Positions 46,056 to 56,179 of a stretch of 64,000 nucleotides of DNA are shown in pieces; within the stretch, counting starts at the first letter, position 1, and every line of letters starts with the position of its first letter. The stretch is taken from assembly GCA_900314635.1 (NCBI GenBank), contig OMVY01000007.1, forward strand, positions 39,179 to 103,178, given 5' to 3'. Made by a program: the position numbers and the translations under genes. The notes below the pieces were generated by a model. The model did no database searches. It saw nothing but the letters and a program-made list of their open reading frames with translations, and had not been told where the DNA came from. The stretch is from an uncultured Methanobrevibacter sp. (lineage in GTDB: Archaea; Methanobacteriota; Methanobacteria; Methanobacteriales; Methanobacteriaceae).

Positions 46056-48341
46056 ATGTATGTAATAAAATTCGAAGATTTGACTAAAGATGACATAGGC
46101 ATTGCTGGTGGAAAAGGTGCTAACTTAGGTGAATTGACCCAGGCTAATATTCCTGTTCCTCCAGGATTTGTAGTTACTGCAGAAACTTATGACAAGTTCA
46201 TGCAGGATACTGGAATTTTTAATAAGGTTATGGATATCATAGACGAAATTGATATTAATAACACTAAAGAACTCCAAGAAGCTGCTGAAGAAATCAAGGA
46301 GATCATTATTGCTACTCCTATGCCGGATGACATTTCAACCATGATTTTAGAAGCTTACAACCAATTGTCCATGAAAGTTGGAGAAGATGAGGCTGATGTG
46401 GCTGTAAGATCATCTGCAACTGCTGAAGATTTGCCTGAAGCATCATTTGCAGGTCAACAGGATACCTACTTGCATGTAAAGGGAGACCGGGAAGTTCTCA
46501 AATATGTGCAGAAGGTATGGGCTTCATTATTCGAAGCAAGAGCTATCTTTTACCGTGAAGAAAACAATTTCGAGCACTCCAAGGTATTGATTGCTGTTGT
46601 TGTACAGCAGATGGTTGATTCTGACAAGGCAGGAGTAATGTTTACAGTAAATCCATCCACTGGTGAGAATATTGCTTTAATTGAAGGTTCCTGGGGTCTT
46701 GGTGAATCTGTTGTAAGCGGTACTGTAACTCCTGACAATTATGCAGTAGACAAAGACACCAATAAGATTCTTAATGTTACTATAAGCGATAAGAAAACAT
46801 GGTTTGTCAATGATGAAAACGGTACTTCCGTTCAAAAGGACGTTCCTGAAGACATGAGAAATGAGAGGGTGCTCTCTGATGAAGAGCTCATTGAGCTTAC
46901 TGAAATGGGTAAGAGAGTTCAAGCACATTACGGCAAACCTCAAGATACCGAATGGGCTTTCCATGCAGGTAACTTGTTCTTGCTCCAATCTAGACCTATC
47001 ACTACTTTGGATGAAAATGCAGGTGAAGCAGCATCCGGCGATGATGATGTGGAGCTTGAAGTCATTATCAGAGGTTTAGGTGCTAGTCCAGGTCTTGCAT
47101 CAGGTACTGTAAAAGTAATCAAAGACCTTGACGAGCTTGACAAAGTCCAGGAAGGAGATGTAATGGTTACAACCATGACCACTCCGGATATGGTTCCTGC
47201 CATGAAAAGAGCTAATGGTATTGTAACCGATGAAGGAGGAGTAACCTGCCACGCAGCTATTATTTCAAGAGAATTAGGTATTCCTTGTGTTGTTGGTACT
47301 GGAGATGCAACTTCCACTTTGGAAGAAAATTCAGAAGTCACAGCAGACGGTAAGAAAGGTCTGGTATATAAGGGAATCTTAAAAGATGCAGTATCCAGCG
47401 CTCCTGAAACCGCAGCTCCACAAGTAAGTGCAGCTCCTTTAATCACAGTAACTGAAGTCAAAGCTAATGTGAGCATGCCTGAAGCAGCTCCAAGGGCAGC
47501 AGCTACTGGTGCTGACGGTGTAGGACTGCTCAGAACCGAGCACATGATGCTTGCTTTCGGTGTTCACCCAAGAAAATTCATCGAAGATGGAGATGAAGAT
47601 GTTTTAATCAACAACTTGGTTGAAGGAATCATGAAAGTAGCTGACGAGTTCTATCCAAAACCTGTATGGTACAGAACCATGGATGCTCCTACTGATGAAT
47701 TCATCACTCTTGAAGGTGGAGAAAACGAGCCTAGGGAACACAACCCAATGCTCGGATGGAGAGGAATCAGAAGAGAGCTTGACGAGCCTGAAATCTTAAG
47801 GGCTGAGTTTAAAGCCATTAAAAAGCTTCATGAGAAAGGATACACAAATATAGGAATCATGATCCCATTGTCACAACATGTATCCGAGCTCAAGAAAGCC
47901 AAAGAAATCTGTGCTGATGTTGGACTCAGGCCACATATCGATGTTGACTTTGGTATGATGGTGGAAATCCCTGCTGCAGCTATAATGATTGAAGATTATA
48001 TTGCTGAAGGAATCGACTTTGTCAGCCTTGGAACAAATGATTTAACCCAGTACACTCTTGCAGTTGACAGAAACAACGAATTCGTTGCAAAACACTACAC
48101 AGAAGAACACCCTGCTGTAATGAAATTAATTGAACACACAATTAAGAAATGTGTTGAAGCAGGTGTTACATGCAGTATCTGTGGTCAAGCAGGAAGCGTA
48201 CCTCACATTGTAGAAAAACTCGTTGGATATGGAATCACCAGTGTTTCATCCAATGCAGATGCAGTTGAAGAGGTTAGAAAAACTGTTGCAAGAGCTGAGA
48301 AAAAGATTATTCTCAATGCAGCAAGAAAACAAATGGAATAA
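46056..48341 (+). CDS. ppsA: Phosphoenolpyruvate synthase
   Basis: A 761-residue enzyme that converts pyruvate and ATP to phosphoenolpyruvate, AMP and phosphate at the head of gluconeogenesis. Domain order is standard: ATP-binding (GGKGANLGELTQANIPVPPGF, AVRSSATAEDLPEASFAGQQ), swivelling phosphohistidine domain (IVTDEGGVTCHAAIISRELGIP, with the phosphorylated His), then a TIM barrel (MDAPTDEF-type, DFVSLGTNDLTQY, CSICGQAGSVP). An alanine/proline-rich linker (ETAAPQVSAAP) precedes the third domain. AGAAGGG is the ribosome-binding site. Confidence 0.96.
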   Translation: MYVIKFEDLTKDDIGIAGGKGANLGELTQANIPVPPGFVVTAETYDKFMQDTGIFNKVMDIIDEIDINNTKELQEAAEEIKEIIIATPMPDDISTMILEAYNQLSMKVGEDEADVAVRSSATAEDLPEASFAGQQDTYLHVKGDREVLKYVQKVWASLFEARAIFYREENNFEHSKVLIAVVVQQMVDSDKAGVMFTVNPSTGENIALIEGSWGLGESVVSGTVTPDNYAVDKDTNKILNVTISDKKTWFVNDENGTSVQKDVPEDMRNERVLSDEELIELTEMGKRVQAHYGKPQDTEWAFHAGNLFLLQSRPITTLDENAGEAASGDDDVELEVIIRGLGASPGLASGTVKVIKDLDELDKVQEGDVMVTTMTTPDMVPAMKRANGIVTDEGGVTCHAAIISRELGIPCVVGTGDATSTLEENSEVTADGKKGLVYKGILKDAVSSAPETAAPQVSAAPLITVTEVKANVSMPEAAPRAAATGADGVGLLRTEHMMLAFGVHPRKFIEDGDEDVLINNLVEGIMKVADEFYPKPVWYRTMDAPTDEFITLEGGENEPREHNPMLGWRGIRRELDEPEILRAEFKAIKKLHEKGYTNIGIMIPLSQHVSELKKAKEICADVGLRPHIDVDFGMMVEIPAAAIMIEDYIAEGIDFVSLGTNDLTQYTLAVDRNNEFVAKHYTEEHPAVMKLIEHTIKKCVEAGVTCSICGQAGSVPHIVEKLVGYGITSVSSNADAVEEVRKTVARAEKKIILNAARKQME

Positions 48342-48562
48342 TTTCCGTTTAATGCAAAAAAATCTTTTAAGTTTCTATTAGATTTTTATTGAATAATGGG
48401 AATTATCTAAATCAAATTTAAAGTTTTTACTTTAAATTTTTTATTTTTTTTAATTATTTTTAAATTATTTTAATCAATTATTTTATTCTAGCTATTTTTG
48501 TTATTTTTAAAATCATTGATTAAACTAATTTTTTATTCTAATTTATGATTAGTGGTATCCTT

Positions 48563-49729
48563 ATGAATGAAAAACCAGTATCTAAAGATGAAATATTCAA
48601 GGAGTTGGATGAATATCAGGCAATGGACTGTTGCTACTCCGATGGTCGGATATTAGGTTCCATGTGCACTGAGGCACATCCAATTGCAAAAGAGGCTTTT
48701 TATAAGTTTTCAGATTCAAATCTTGGGGATCCTGGACTTTTTAAAGGAACCAAGTTAATTGAGGATGAAGTTTTAAAGATGATAGGCTCTTTTTTATCTA
48801 TCGAAAATCCTGCTGGACATATTGTAACTGGAGGGACAGAAGCGAATCTCATGGCAATGAGAGCTGCAAGGAATATCGCCCGTGACAAATACGGAATCGA
48901 GAATGGAGAAATCATAGTTCCTAAATCTGCTCATTTTTCATTTAACAAGGCTAGCGACATGCTTAATTTGAAACTTGTTAATGCGGACTTAAATGAGGAT
49001 TATACCGTTGATTCCCGTTCTGTGTCTGATTTAATTAGCGATAATACTATAGCTATTGTGGGAATTGCCGGAACAACAGAGCTTGGAATGATTGATCCTA
49101 TTGATGAGCTTTCAGATATTGCATTGGAAAATGATATTCACCTTCATGTAGATGCCGCATTCGGTGGTTTTTCAATTCCCTTCCTAAAGGAAGAAGGATA
49201 TGATTTTCCAGACTTTGACTTTTCTCTAAAGGGTGTTCGCTCTATTACAGTGGATCCTCATAAAATGGGTCTTGCGCCGATTCCCGCTGGTGGAATACTA
49301 TTCAAGGATGAGATCTATTTAAAAGCCATGAATGTCGATTCACCTTATCTGACTGTTAAACAGCAGTCAACTATTGTGGGCACAAGGCTCGGTGCAACAG
49401 CTGCTGCAACATATGCCGTCATGAAGCATTTAGGCAGGGAGGGATATAGAAATAATGCAAAGGAGGCTTTGGATAATGCTTTCTTCCTGGCTCGTGAACT
49501 GGAAAACTTAGGTTATGAATTGGTTGTCGAGCCTAAGTTGAATATTGTCGCCTTCAATCATCCGCAGATTAAGACTGAGGAGCTTGCCTCTTTGCTTGAG
49601 GAAAAGGACTGGAAAGTTTCCTGTTCCCATTGTCCTAAGGCTATTCGTATAATTTTAATGAATCATATTAAAAGGCATCATTTGATTGAATTGCTTAAGG
49701 ACTTAAAGGAGATTTCCGAGTCTGTGTGA
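48563..49729 (+). CDS. mfnA: Tyrosine/aspartate decarboxylase MfnA
   Basis: A 388-residue PLP-dependent group II decarboxylase. [14 protein letters not shown] binds cofactor, HVDAAFGGF carries the PLP aspartate, and [18 protein letters not shown] has the PLP lysine. MfnA makes tyramine for methanofuran in methanogens (the homologue in some archaea makes beta-alanine for coenzyme A). In the open frame from 48545, ATG at 48563 ([15 protein letters not shown]) is preferred because it matches the family length. It is linked to methanogenesis through the C1 carrier methanofuran. Confidence 0.9.
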   Translation: MNEKPVSKDEIFKELDEYQAMDCCYSDGRILGSMCTEAHPIAKEAFYKFSDSNLGDPGLFKGTKLIEDEVLKMIGSFLSIENPAGHIVTGGTEANLMAMRAARNIARDKYGIENGEIIVPKSAHFSFNKASDMLNLKLVNADLNEDYTVDSRSVSDLISDNTIAIVGIAGTTELGMIDPIDELSDIALENDIHLHVDAAFGGFSIPFLKEEGYDFPDFDFSLKGVRSITVDPHKMGLAPIPAGGILFKDEIYLKAMNVDSPYLTVKQQSTIVGTRLGATAAATYAVMKHLGREGYRNNAKEALDNAFFLARELENLGYELVVEPKLNIVAFNHPQIKTEELASLLEEKDWKVSCSHCPKAIRIILMNHIKRHHLIELLKDLKEISESV

Positions 49730-49993
49730 ATTTTTTAATTTTTTTTAGATACATTTTTTATTTTTTCCTTATTTATCTATTTTTTAATCATTTTTTCAGA
49801 TTTTTAATCATTTTTCAGGGATTATCATTTTTTTTAATCATTTTTTTAGATTTTTAATCTTTTTTCTCAGATTATAATTTTTTTAATTTTTTCTTTAATA
49901 TTATTAATTTTACATATTCGAATATTTTATATTACATATAATACAAATAATTATCTAGTTTTAAAGATTTTAATGTAAAGTGGAGGTGACGAT

Positions 49994-50647
49994 TTGAAAT
50001 ATTGTCCTAATTGCGGAGCTGAAGTAAAGGAAAATTCAAAATTCTGTCCTAAATGCGGTTCTTCAATAACTAATGTGGTTAATGAGGTTAATAGAAATGC
50101 TATGAATAGCCAGAATTCCAAGGGCTCTTCTAATAATGTAATCATAATTGCTGTTGCCGCAGTTATCATTGTAGCCATTATAGCGGGAACATTTGTCTTC
50201 TTAAGTGGAAACGATTCCGGCAGTGATGTGATAGTTGTAAATAACTCAGACTCTGATGATGCTGTGGAGGAGTCTTCCGATTCAGGTAGTTCTTCTTCTA
50301 ATTCAGGCAGTTCTTCTTCCAGTTCAGATGCCGTAACTTATTCTCAAGCCCAGTCCATGTATCCGAATACTGCTAGCAATGTTATTTCCAATGCATTCGA
50401 TGAAGCGGATGCAAATAAAGATGGATTATTAACCGGTTCTGAGATTAATGAATTTAAAAGGCTCGCCAAGCTGGCAATCAACACAGCTTCCGAATCTGAT
50501 TCAACTACTTACAATGAGCATGGATCCATTACAAGATACTGTACAACTCACGGCAGAGTAACCACTGGCGAGGATTTGCAATGTCCTTATTGTAAAGCTG
50601 AAGGATTGGATTCCAGAACTGTAAAAGGTTCAACAGAGTACAACTAA
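49994..50647 (+). CDS. Zinc-ribbon, single-helix membrane protein with an EF-hand
   Basis: A 217-residue protein starting with TTG behind GGAGGTGA. The N-terminal zinc ribbon (YCPNCGAEVKENSKFCPKCG) is followed by one membrane helix (IIIAVAAVIIVAIIAGTFVF), a Ser/Asp-rich linker, and a domain with a complete EF-hand loop DANKDGLLTGSE (positions 1, 3, 5, 9 and 12 all correct for Ca2+ binding). A second zinc-type cluster, CTTHGRVTTGEDLQCPYCKAEG, is near the C-terminus. The ribbon would be inside the cell and the EF-hand outside. No function known to me; it may sense or tether. Confidence 0.75.
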   Translation: MKYCPNCGAEVKENSKFCPKCGSSITNVVNEVNRNAMNSQNSKGSSNNVIIIAVAAVIIVAIIAGTFVFLSGNDSGSDVIVVNNSDSDDAVEESSDSGSSSSNSGSSSSSSDAVTYSQAQSMYPNTASNVISNAFDEADANKDGLLTGSEINEFKRLAKLAINTASESDSTTYNEHGSITRYCTTHGRVTTGEDLQCPYCKAEGLDSRTVKGSTEYN

Positions 50648-51046
50648 GAAATTTTAAGTTTTCAATTAATTGTTTCTAATTGAAATTTTAAATTTTTCTT
50701 AATTTTTTTATTTTCATATTCTATTTAATCTTATTCTTTTATTAAATTATTAATTTTTATCCATGTGATGTAGATTAGCATTTTTCAATTCTTATTTTTT
50801 CATAATTTCTTTATTTATATTAAAGTAATGCGTGATAATTTTGATAGTTTTTATATTCTTTATTATTTAATTAGTCGTTATTTTAATTATTGTGACATTA
50901 TTTTTTGATGAAAAATTTACTTGCTGTTTTTAAGATTTTGAATTTTTGTGTTTTTATATATTTTTCAAGAGGGTGTTTATATGAAATTTTCCAAATCTTT
51001 CTTTTTTTAAGTAAATTTTATAAATCTTTAAAAAATATCTATTTAT
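50648..51046. other. Spacer upstream of the fumarase gene
   Basis: About 400 bases, T-rich and without a gene. TTTGTGTTTTTATATATTTTTC near 50945 could be the promoter of the fumarase beta gene. Confidence 0.4.
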
Positions 51047-51568
51047 ATGAAAAGTGAAAATGTGATAAGAGTCCATACTCCAATTAGTGATGAGCTAATC
51101 AATTCATTAAAAATAGGGGATAAGATATCCTTGTCTGGTGCAATGTATTGCGGCAGAGATGCTGTTCTGCCTAAATTAGTCGACTCTATTGAAAATGGGG
51201 ATGCTGATAAGTATCCATTCGACTTCGAGGGAATGGCAATAATGCATACTGCAGTAAGTGTGGCGGGAATTGCACCAACCACTAGCAATAAGGCGGAAAT
51301 CGAGTCTTCAATACCAGTCCTCTCTCAAGCAGGGGTAAAGTTTCATATAGGCAAGGGATCTCTATCTGAAGACACTAAAAAAAGTCTGGATAAATATAAT
51401 TCAATTTTCATAATCACTCCCCCTGTTGCTGCGCTTTTAACAAGTTCTATCAAAAGTCGGAAATGTGTTGCATATGAAAAAGAGGGCATGGAAGCCTTTT
51501 ATGAGCTGGAAGTTGAAGATATTCCTGGAATAGTGGCTATTGCTCATGGAAAGTCCATTTATGACTGA
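51047..51568 (+). CDS. Class I fumarate hydratase, beta subunit
   Basis: A 173-residue protein matching the C-terminal (beta) part of class I fumarases and tartrate dehydratase: SLSGAMYCGRDAVLPKLV, GMAIMHTAVSVAGIAPTTSNKAEIE, FHIGKGSL and FIITPPVAALLTSSI. In methanogens alpha and beta are separate genes, and the alpha partner is not in this window. Fumarase works in the incomplete reductive citric acid pathway. No Shine-Dalgarno is obvious before ATG 51047. Confidence 0.85.
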   Translation: MKSENVIRVHTPISDELINSLKIGDKISLSGAMYCGRDAVLPKLVDSIENGDADKYPFDFEGMAIMHTAVSVAGIAPTTSNKAEIESSIPVLSQAGVKFHIGKGSLSEDTKKSLDKYNSIFIITPPVAALLTSSIKSRKCVAYEKEGMEAFYELEVEDIPGIVAIAHGKSIYD

Positions 51569-51777
51569 GCTTCATAGCTTTAAATCAATTTATTATTAAT
51601 TTTGATTATTGTTTTTCAATGATATGTTTTTTAAATCAATTTTCTCAATTATTACTTTTCAAATGCTCTTTTTAACTATTTATATCTTTGTTTACAAAAT
51701 ATTATTAATCAAAAATCATTATTTTGGATTTTTCAAATTTTAAAATATTTTTAGTTTTTTTATTAGGGGAGATTTGA

Positions 51778-52902
51778 ATGCAGCGAAAAGGAGTTAGCAA
51801 TCTGCCGTTACATGGAGGTCATGCGCCTAGATGGCTATTTAATCGCATGACTGAATTAGCAGGAGCTATTACTGATGTTGTTGTAGATGAATATGGACCT
51901 AATGAATTTTTAAACCGCATATCAGATCCTTATTGGTTTCAGGCTTTTTCTTGTGTTTTAGGATTTGACTGGCACTCTTCAGGAACAACAACCACGACAC
52001 TTGGAGCATTGAAAGCATCAATCGATCCTGAAAAGCATGGACTTTACTTATCCGGTGGAAAAGGAAGTGCATCCCGAAAGACTCCCCAGGGAATAGAAAG
52101 AGCTGGGGACATCTTCAATTTAAGGACTGATTCTGTTGAAGACATGATTAATTCAAGCAGATTATCTGCAAAGGTGGATAATTCCTGCATACAGGATGGC
52201 TACACTTTGTATGTTCATGACTTCTTTGTAAGCGAAAAGGGAGATTGGGCAGTTGTTCAGCAAGGAATGAATACTGCTACCAAGTATGCCAGACGATATC
52301 ACTGGATGGGCGAAGAAGTAAGCAGCTTTATAGAAGACCCTCATTCTGGAATATCATGTGATAAAAAAGAACAGGAATCATTGAATATGGCTTCTAAAGA
52401 TAGTGTAGAAGCTCAAAAAATAAGTGTTGATTTAATTAACGACAATCCTGACCATTTAAGGAGCTACTTTAGAAGAAAAGATCCTCAGCAATTATTATTA
52501 TCTGATTTTAGCATAAATGATGCGAATACACTAAATCTTCCTGCTCATCATCAGGTTTTAGATATGGATTTATCTGATAAGGAATTTGAAGTTTTAAAGA
52601 ATGCATGGGAGATACAGCCTGAAAAATATGAAGATTTGATTCTCCTTCAAGGAATAGGTCCTAAAAAAATTAGGGCTCTTGCACTGATTTCAGATTTGGT
52701 ATTCGGCGAGCCTGCAAGTTGGAAGGATCCTGTAAAATATTCATTTACTCATGGTGGAAAAGACGGTTTTCCATATCCTGTGGACAGGGAAGTATATGAC
52801 CATTCGATAGCAACTGTCAAAGATGCGGTTTATCAATCAAAACTAGATAATTATGATAAGATGAAGGCCTTGAAACGTTTGGATGATTTTGTATCAAAAT
52901 AA
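51778..52902 (+). CDS. DUF763 family protein
   Basis: A 374-residue protein of the DUF763 family: MQRKGVSNLPLHGGHAPRWLFNRM at the N-terminus, then GFDWHSSGTTTTTLGALKASI, YLSGGKGSASRKTPQGIE and, near the end, ILLQGIGPKKIRALALISDLVFG, which looks like a helix-hairpin-helix DNA-binding motif. The family is widespread in archaea and thermophiles and lacks a known function. A link to DNA metabolism is inferred from the HhH-like motif. Confidence 0.87.
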   Translation: MQRKGVSNLPLHGGHAPRWLFNRMTELAGAITDVVVDEYGPNEFLNRISDPYWFQAFSCVLGFDWHSSGTTTTTLGALKASIDPEKHGLYLSGGKGSASRKTPQGIERAGDIFNLRTDSVEDMINSSRLSAKVDNSCIQDGYTLYVHDFFVSEKGDWAVVQQGMNTATKYARRYHWMGEEVSSFIEDPHSGISCDKKEQESLNMASKDSVEAQKISVDLINDNPDHLRSYFRRKDPQQLLLSDFSINDANTLNLPAHHQVLDMDLSDKEFEVLKNAWEIQPEKYEDLILLQGIGPKKIRALALISDLVFGEPASWKDPVKYSFTHGGKDGFPYPVDREVYDHSIATVKDAVYQSKLDNYDKMKALKRLDDFVSK

Positions 52903-53052
52903 AGTTTTCGTGATGTATGAAATTATACTGAGTTTTTTAGATTTTAATCTTTTTTAATTTTTTAATTCTTTTATCTGTTTTTGGATTTCTTTTGGTGGTT
53001 TTTTTTAGATTTTAATTTTTTTTAATTTTAGTTTAGTTTTTTGTTTTTATTT

Positions 53053-53604
53053 TTATTCTCTTGGCTCTTTATTTTCATTGTGAATATTCACATTTTTTCC
53101 ATGAGCGGTTGGAATAATTTCAAATACAGGATTTTCAAATTCCAAATCGAATTCCTTTCCTTCCATCAATAAATGTTCGAAAATAGCTAGTGCAGCTACT
53201 TCTGAGTGAGGCTGGGTTGTAACGGATACATTCCAATCAGCATTTTTATAAACCTTTGTAGGCACTTTTGAACCACCCACAACTATTAACACATCTTTGC
53301 CACAATCCCTTACCTTAGGAGCAACTTCATGAGCTTGGGAGCCGTACATGGTCAAATGAACTATCTGTCCTCCATTTTCTCTCCATTTTAAAATAAGCTC
53401 CATATAATTTTTTTCATATTCAATTTCAAAGTTTCCGCCCCATCTTTTGACGGTGTCTCTGACATTGTTAATTATCTTCTGGTCCTCTTCTCCAGCCAGC
53501 CATACCTTGCTGGCTCCAAAGGCCCTTGCAGTTAAGCAAACATGAGTTGTGATACGGGTATCTCTTCCAATTCTGTGGTCTAATCTTAAAACATTAATAT
53601 CCAT
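53053..53604 (-). CDS. trm56: tRNA (cytidine(56)-2'-O)-methyltransferase aTrm56
   Basis: A ~183-residue SPOUT methyltransferase specific to archaea. MDINVLRLDHRIGRDTRITTHVCLTARAFGA is the family N-terminus, WRENGGQIVHLTMYG and VLIVVGGSKVPTKVY contribute to the knotted SAM site, and QPHSEVAALAIF is a late motif. It methylates C56 in the T-loop of tRNAs. ATG at 53604 gives the family start; the frame also allows ATG at 53619 (MKDDY). Confidence 0.9.
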   Translation of the reverse strand: MDINVLRLDHRIGRDTRITTHVCLTARAFGASKVWLAGEEDQKIINNVRDTVKRWGGNFEIEYEKNYMELILKWRENGGQIVHLTMYGSQAHEVAPKVRDCGKDVLIVVGGSKVPTKVYKNADWNVSVTTQPHSEVAALAIFEHLLMEGKEFDLEFENPVFEIIPTAHGKNVNIHNENKEPRE

Positions 53605-53779
53605 GTAATCGTCCTTCATTTCAATGATTTTAATTCAATAAGTTCTATTTTTTTAAATATTATCCAAAAGTTTATTTTTTTAAAATTATATTTGTAATTC
53701 AATAGTTGGATTTTAAAGACAAATATCTTTAATATTCTTAATTTAATTCAATTCTAAAGTTCTTTCTCTATTTAAATGT

Positions 53780-54595
53780 TTAAATCAAGGTTGTAATTGC
53801 AAATATCATGAAAAGCAATGAGAATAATCTGCCTATTTCATTGCTGGTTCCAAGAACATCTCCATTGGAGAATCCCAAGTGCTTCTGAGCCATTCCAGCT
53901 GTCAGTGTTCCTCCAAACATTGCTCCGATTACACCCCAAACTCCAATTTGAGCATTAATCGGATATGAAATCAAAGCAGCAAGTATGAGGGCTATTCCAG
54001 CACCTGCAAAGAATTTGTTTATTGTCATGTATTCAATGAAGAATTTGCCGATTCCTTCTTCAGCTGGTTTTGAAAATACGCAGCATGTGATAAGTCCAAC
54101 TTTGGCACACATTTCAGCGATTATGATCAGCAACAGGTAATCCAGAGTGATTATTGAGTTGTAGCAGGCTATTGTCATCACTCCGACAATAAACATTGAA
54201 GCAATTCCTCCAACGCTTGCAATTGGATCCTTCATGATTGCCAGTTTCTTATCTGCATCGCCATGAACCATGATTCCATCACCAAAGTCTATCAAACCAT
54301 CTAAATGATTGAATCCATTAATCCAAATGAAAAATGCATAGGCAATGGTTGCAACGAGAAGTGAGTCGAAATGCACTACTCCATATAAGAGGTAGCAGAT
54401 AATGAATCCAAGCACTCCCACCAATCCATTGATAAGTGGCCAGACCCAAGTCATTTTAGCCATTTCATCTATGGTGGTGTAGATATTAAGGGGGATGATT
54501 GTTGTAAATGTTAATAAACCTAAAATAGAACGCAATACTGAAGGTTTTTCTTTTTCAAAGTAATCATCGTTGTTTTGCTCTTTCATCATGCTCAC
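53780..54595 (-). CDS. cobS: Adenosylcobinamide-GDP ribazoletransferase (cobalamin synthase)
   Basis: A 271-residue membrane enzyme with about six to seven hydrophobic helices. The catalytic acidic motif is NGFNHLDGLIDFGDGIMVHGD (Asp residues for metal binding), followed by KKLAIMKDPIASVGG. It joins alpha-ribazole to adenosylcobinamide-GDP, the product of CobY, which is encoded about 24 kb away in this window. It probably sits in one transcript with the upstream cbiS-like gene. The short N-terminal extension (MSMMKEQNNDDYFEKEKP) is acidic; a later Met is possible. Confidence 0.9.
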   Translation of the reverse strand: MSMMKEQNNDDYFEKEKPSVLRSILGLLTFTTIIPLNIYTTIDEMAKMTWVWPLINGLVGVLGFIICYLLYGVVHFDSLLVATIAYAFFIWINGFNHLDGLIDFGDGIMVHGDADKKLAIMKDPIASVGGIASMFIVGVMTIACYNSIITLDYLLLIIIAEMCAKVGLITCCVFSKPAEEGIGKFFIEYMTINKFFAGAGIALILAALISYPINAQIGVWGVIGAMFGGTLTAGMAQKHLGFSNGDVLGTSNEIGRLFSLLFMIFAITTLI

Positions 54596-54711
54596 TTCTG
54601 ATTATTTTTTAATTTTTAAATATGATGTTCAATGTTTAAATTTAACAATATGATGTTATAATTTTTTTATTTTAATATTTTAAATTCAAAATAAAATTTA
54701 ATTTTTTATAA

Positions 54712-55893
54712 TTATTTATCTAATATTTTTGTCAGACATCCTGCGAGGAGTCCTGCAAATGCACAATCCAAAACCGGACCTAAACCATAAATAATGCCTG
54801 GTTTCTTGTCAATGAATTCGCCATATCTTAAAATGGCTTTGGTTCCAGATATGCTGTTTGCAATAGCGGCTCCAAATGCATTGTCAGTGTAAATATCCTT
54901 TGATTTGGATTTCAGCTCTCGAATCCGATTCTTATTCAAATCATCTCTTATTTCAATAGCTGACATCAGTAGAAATGCGATGTTCTTATCAGATACGTTT
55001 TCAAGGATTTCTTTTTCCAAGTCTTCCTTTAGGGAGTCATTTACTTGATTTTCATCAATGATGTCTGTGCATGCTTCTATCAAGTCTCCAATTTGGATTC
55101 CTTCGGATACAAAGTAATCGAGAATTCCCGCTTTCAAATCTGCTTTTTCCATGGCATCCTCGCAAGCTATTTCTACTGCATCTTCGATTCTCATATAAAA
55201 TTCATCAAGATCAATTTTTTCATCATCATATTCCATATTTGTAATATCAAGACCTACCTCCATGACATAATCCTCATTAAGACTGTCTTCTGGAAGATTG
55301 CTTGCAACGACTAAAAAGTCATCGATGTTTATGATATTGTTTATGTGCAATGGAAAATGAAGTGACTCGAAGAACTTCGCTTTTTGCTTTGTAGCTATTT
55401 TATAAATCTGAATCAGCAGTTTAGGACTTAGCGCCTTGTCTATTAGAATAATTTGTCCAAGGTTGAATCGGGCATCAGCAAATCCTTTTTTGCTGTTTAT
55501 AACCTTCAATCCATTTGCAAAGTCCTGCAGGTATAAATCATTGGATATGATGCTGATTATTGTTATGTCATCGTAGGAATTTTCAATAAATTTCAAATCA
55601 CCGAAATCCTCGCTGATATACCCGCCTTCAATTTTTTTGTTATCCTTGTACTCTTCTGTAATCTCCATCAGCTCTTCATCGGTTAACATTGGAGTATCAT
55701 ATTTTCTATTGGATTTGATGTAGTTGTCGGATAAGACCATTATGTTTTCAATAATGTCTATTCCGTCGCTGACTTTCAAATCGCTGAAGGTTAAATAGAA
55801 ATCAGGATTATTGACATATAAAGCATTGGATTCTTTTACAAGCATCCCGTTATTCAACTGCTTTACTTTTCGACTTTTATTCTTTTTAGACAA
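54712..55893 (-). CDS. Probable CbiS-like (CbiZ-CobZ) cobamide protein
   Basis: A 393-residue protein directly upstream of cobS on the same strand. The N-terminal part has ESLHFPLHINNIINIDDFLVVASNLPED, which I take as CbiZ-like (adenosylcobinamide amidohydrolase). The C-terminal ~150 residues end in GAAIANSISGTKAILRYGEFIDKKPGIIYGLGP and a glycine-rich helix, similar to my memory of CobZ alpha-ribazole phosphatase. Together they would form a CbiS fusion as in Methanopyrus. The match rests on recall and on the cobS context, so it is tentative. The start is MSKKNKSRKVKQL, preceded by AAGAGGAATC. Confidence 0.55.
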   Translation of the reverse strand: MSKKNKSRKVKQLNNGMLVKESNALYVNNPDFYLTFSDLKVSDGIDIIENIMVLSDNYIKSNRKYDTPMLTDEELMEITEEYKDNKKIEGGYISEDFGDLKFIENSYDDITIISIISNDLYLQDFANGLKVINSKKGFADARFNLGQIILIDKALSPKLLIQIYKIATKQKAKFFESLHFPLHINNIINIDDFLVVASNLPEDSLNEDYVMEVGLDITNMEYDDEKIDLDEFYMRIEDAVEIACEDAMEKADLKAGILDYFVSEGIQIGDLIEACTDIIDENQVNDSLKEDLEKEILENVSDKNIAFLLMSAIEIRDDLNKNRIRELKSKSKDIYTDNAFGAAIANSISGTKAILRYGEFIDKKPGIIYGLGPVLDCAFAGLLAGCLTKILDK

Positions 55894-56179
55894 ATTGATT
55901 CCTCTTTCAATTTTTAAAGATAATCTTAAATAATTTAAAGATGTTATTAAGTTTATAACTATATTATATTTATAAAAAATATTATTTAATTGTAATTATA
56001 AATTATTATTATAATCAAATTTTTTCATTATATTGATTTGGGAAAATAAAGTATTATATATGTTCCTAACTATGTATAACGTAATTGGTTTCGTTATTTA
56101 CAAACAAAATTGCTTGAGAACATTTCTTTTCAAATGCTCTTATATAGAAGTAATTTTTATAAGGAGGCATAATAATACT

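Noticed and set aside
46056..48341. Intein or fusion in ppsA because of its alanine/proline linker
   Set aside because: The linker is short, and all three domains are in the usual order and length; there are no splicing motifs.
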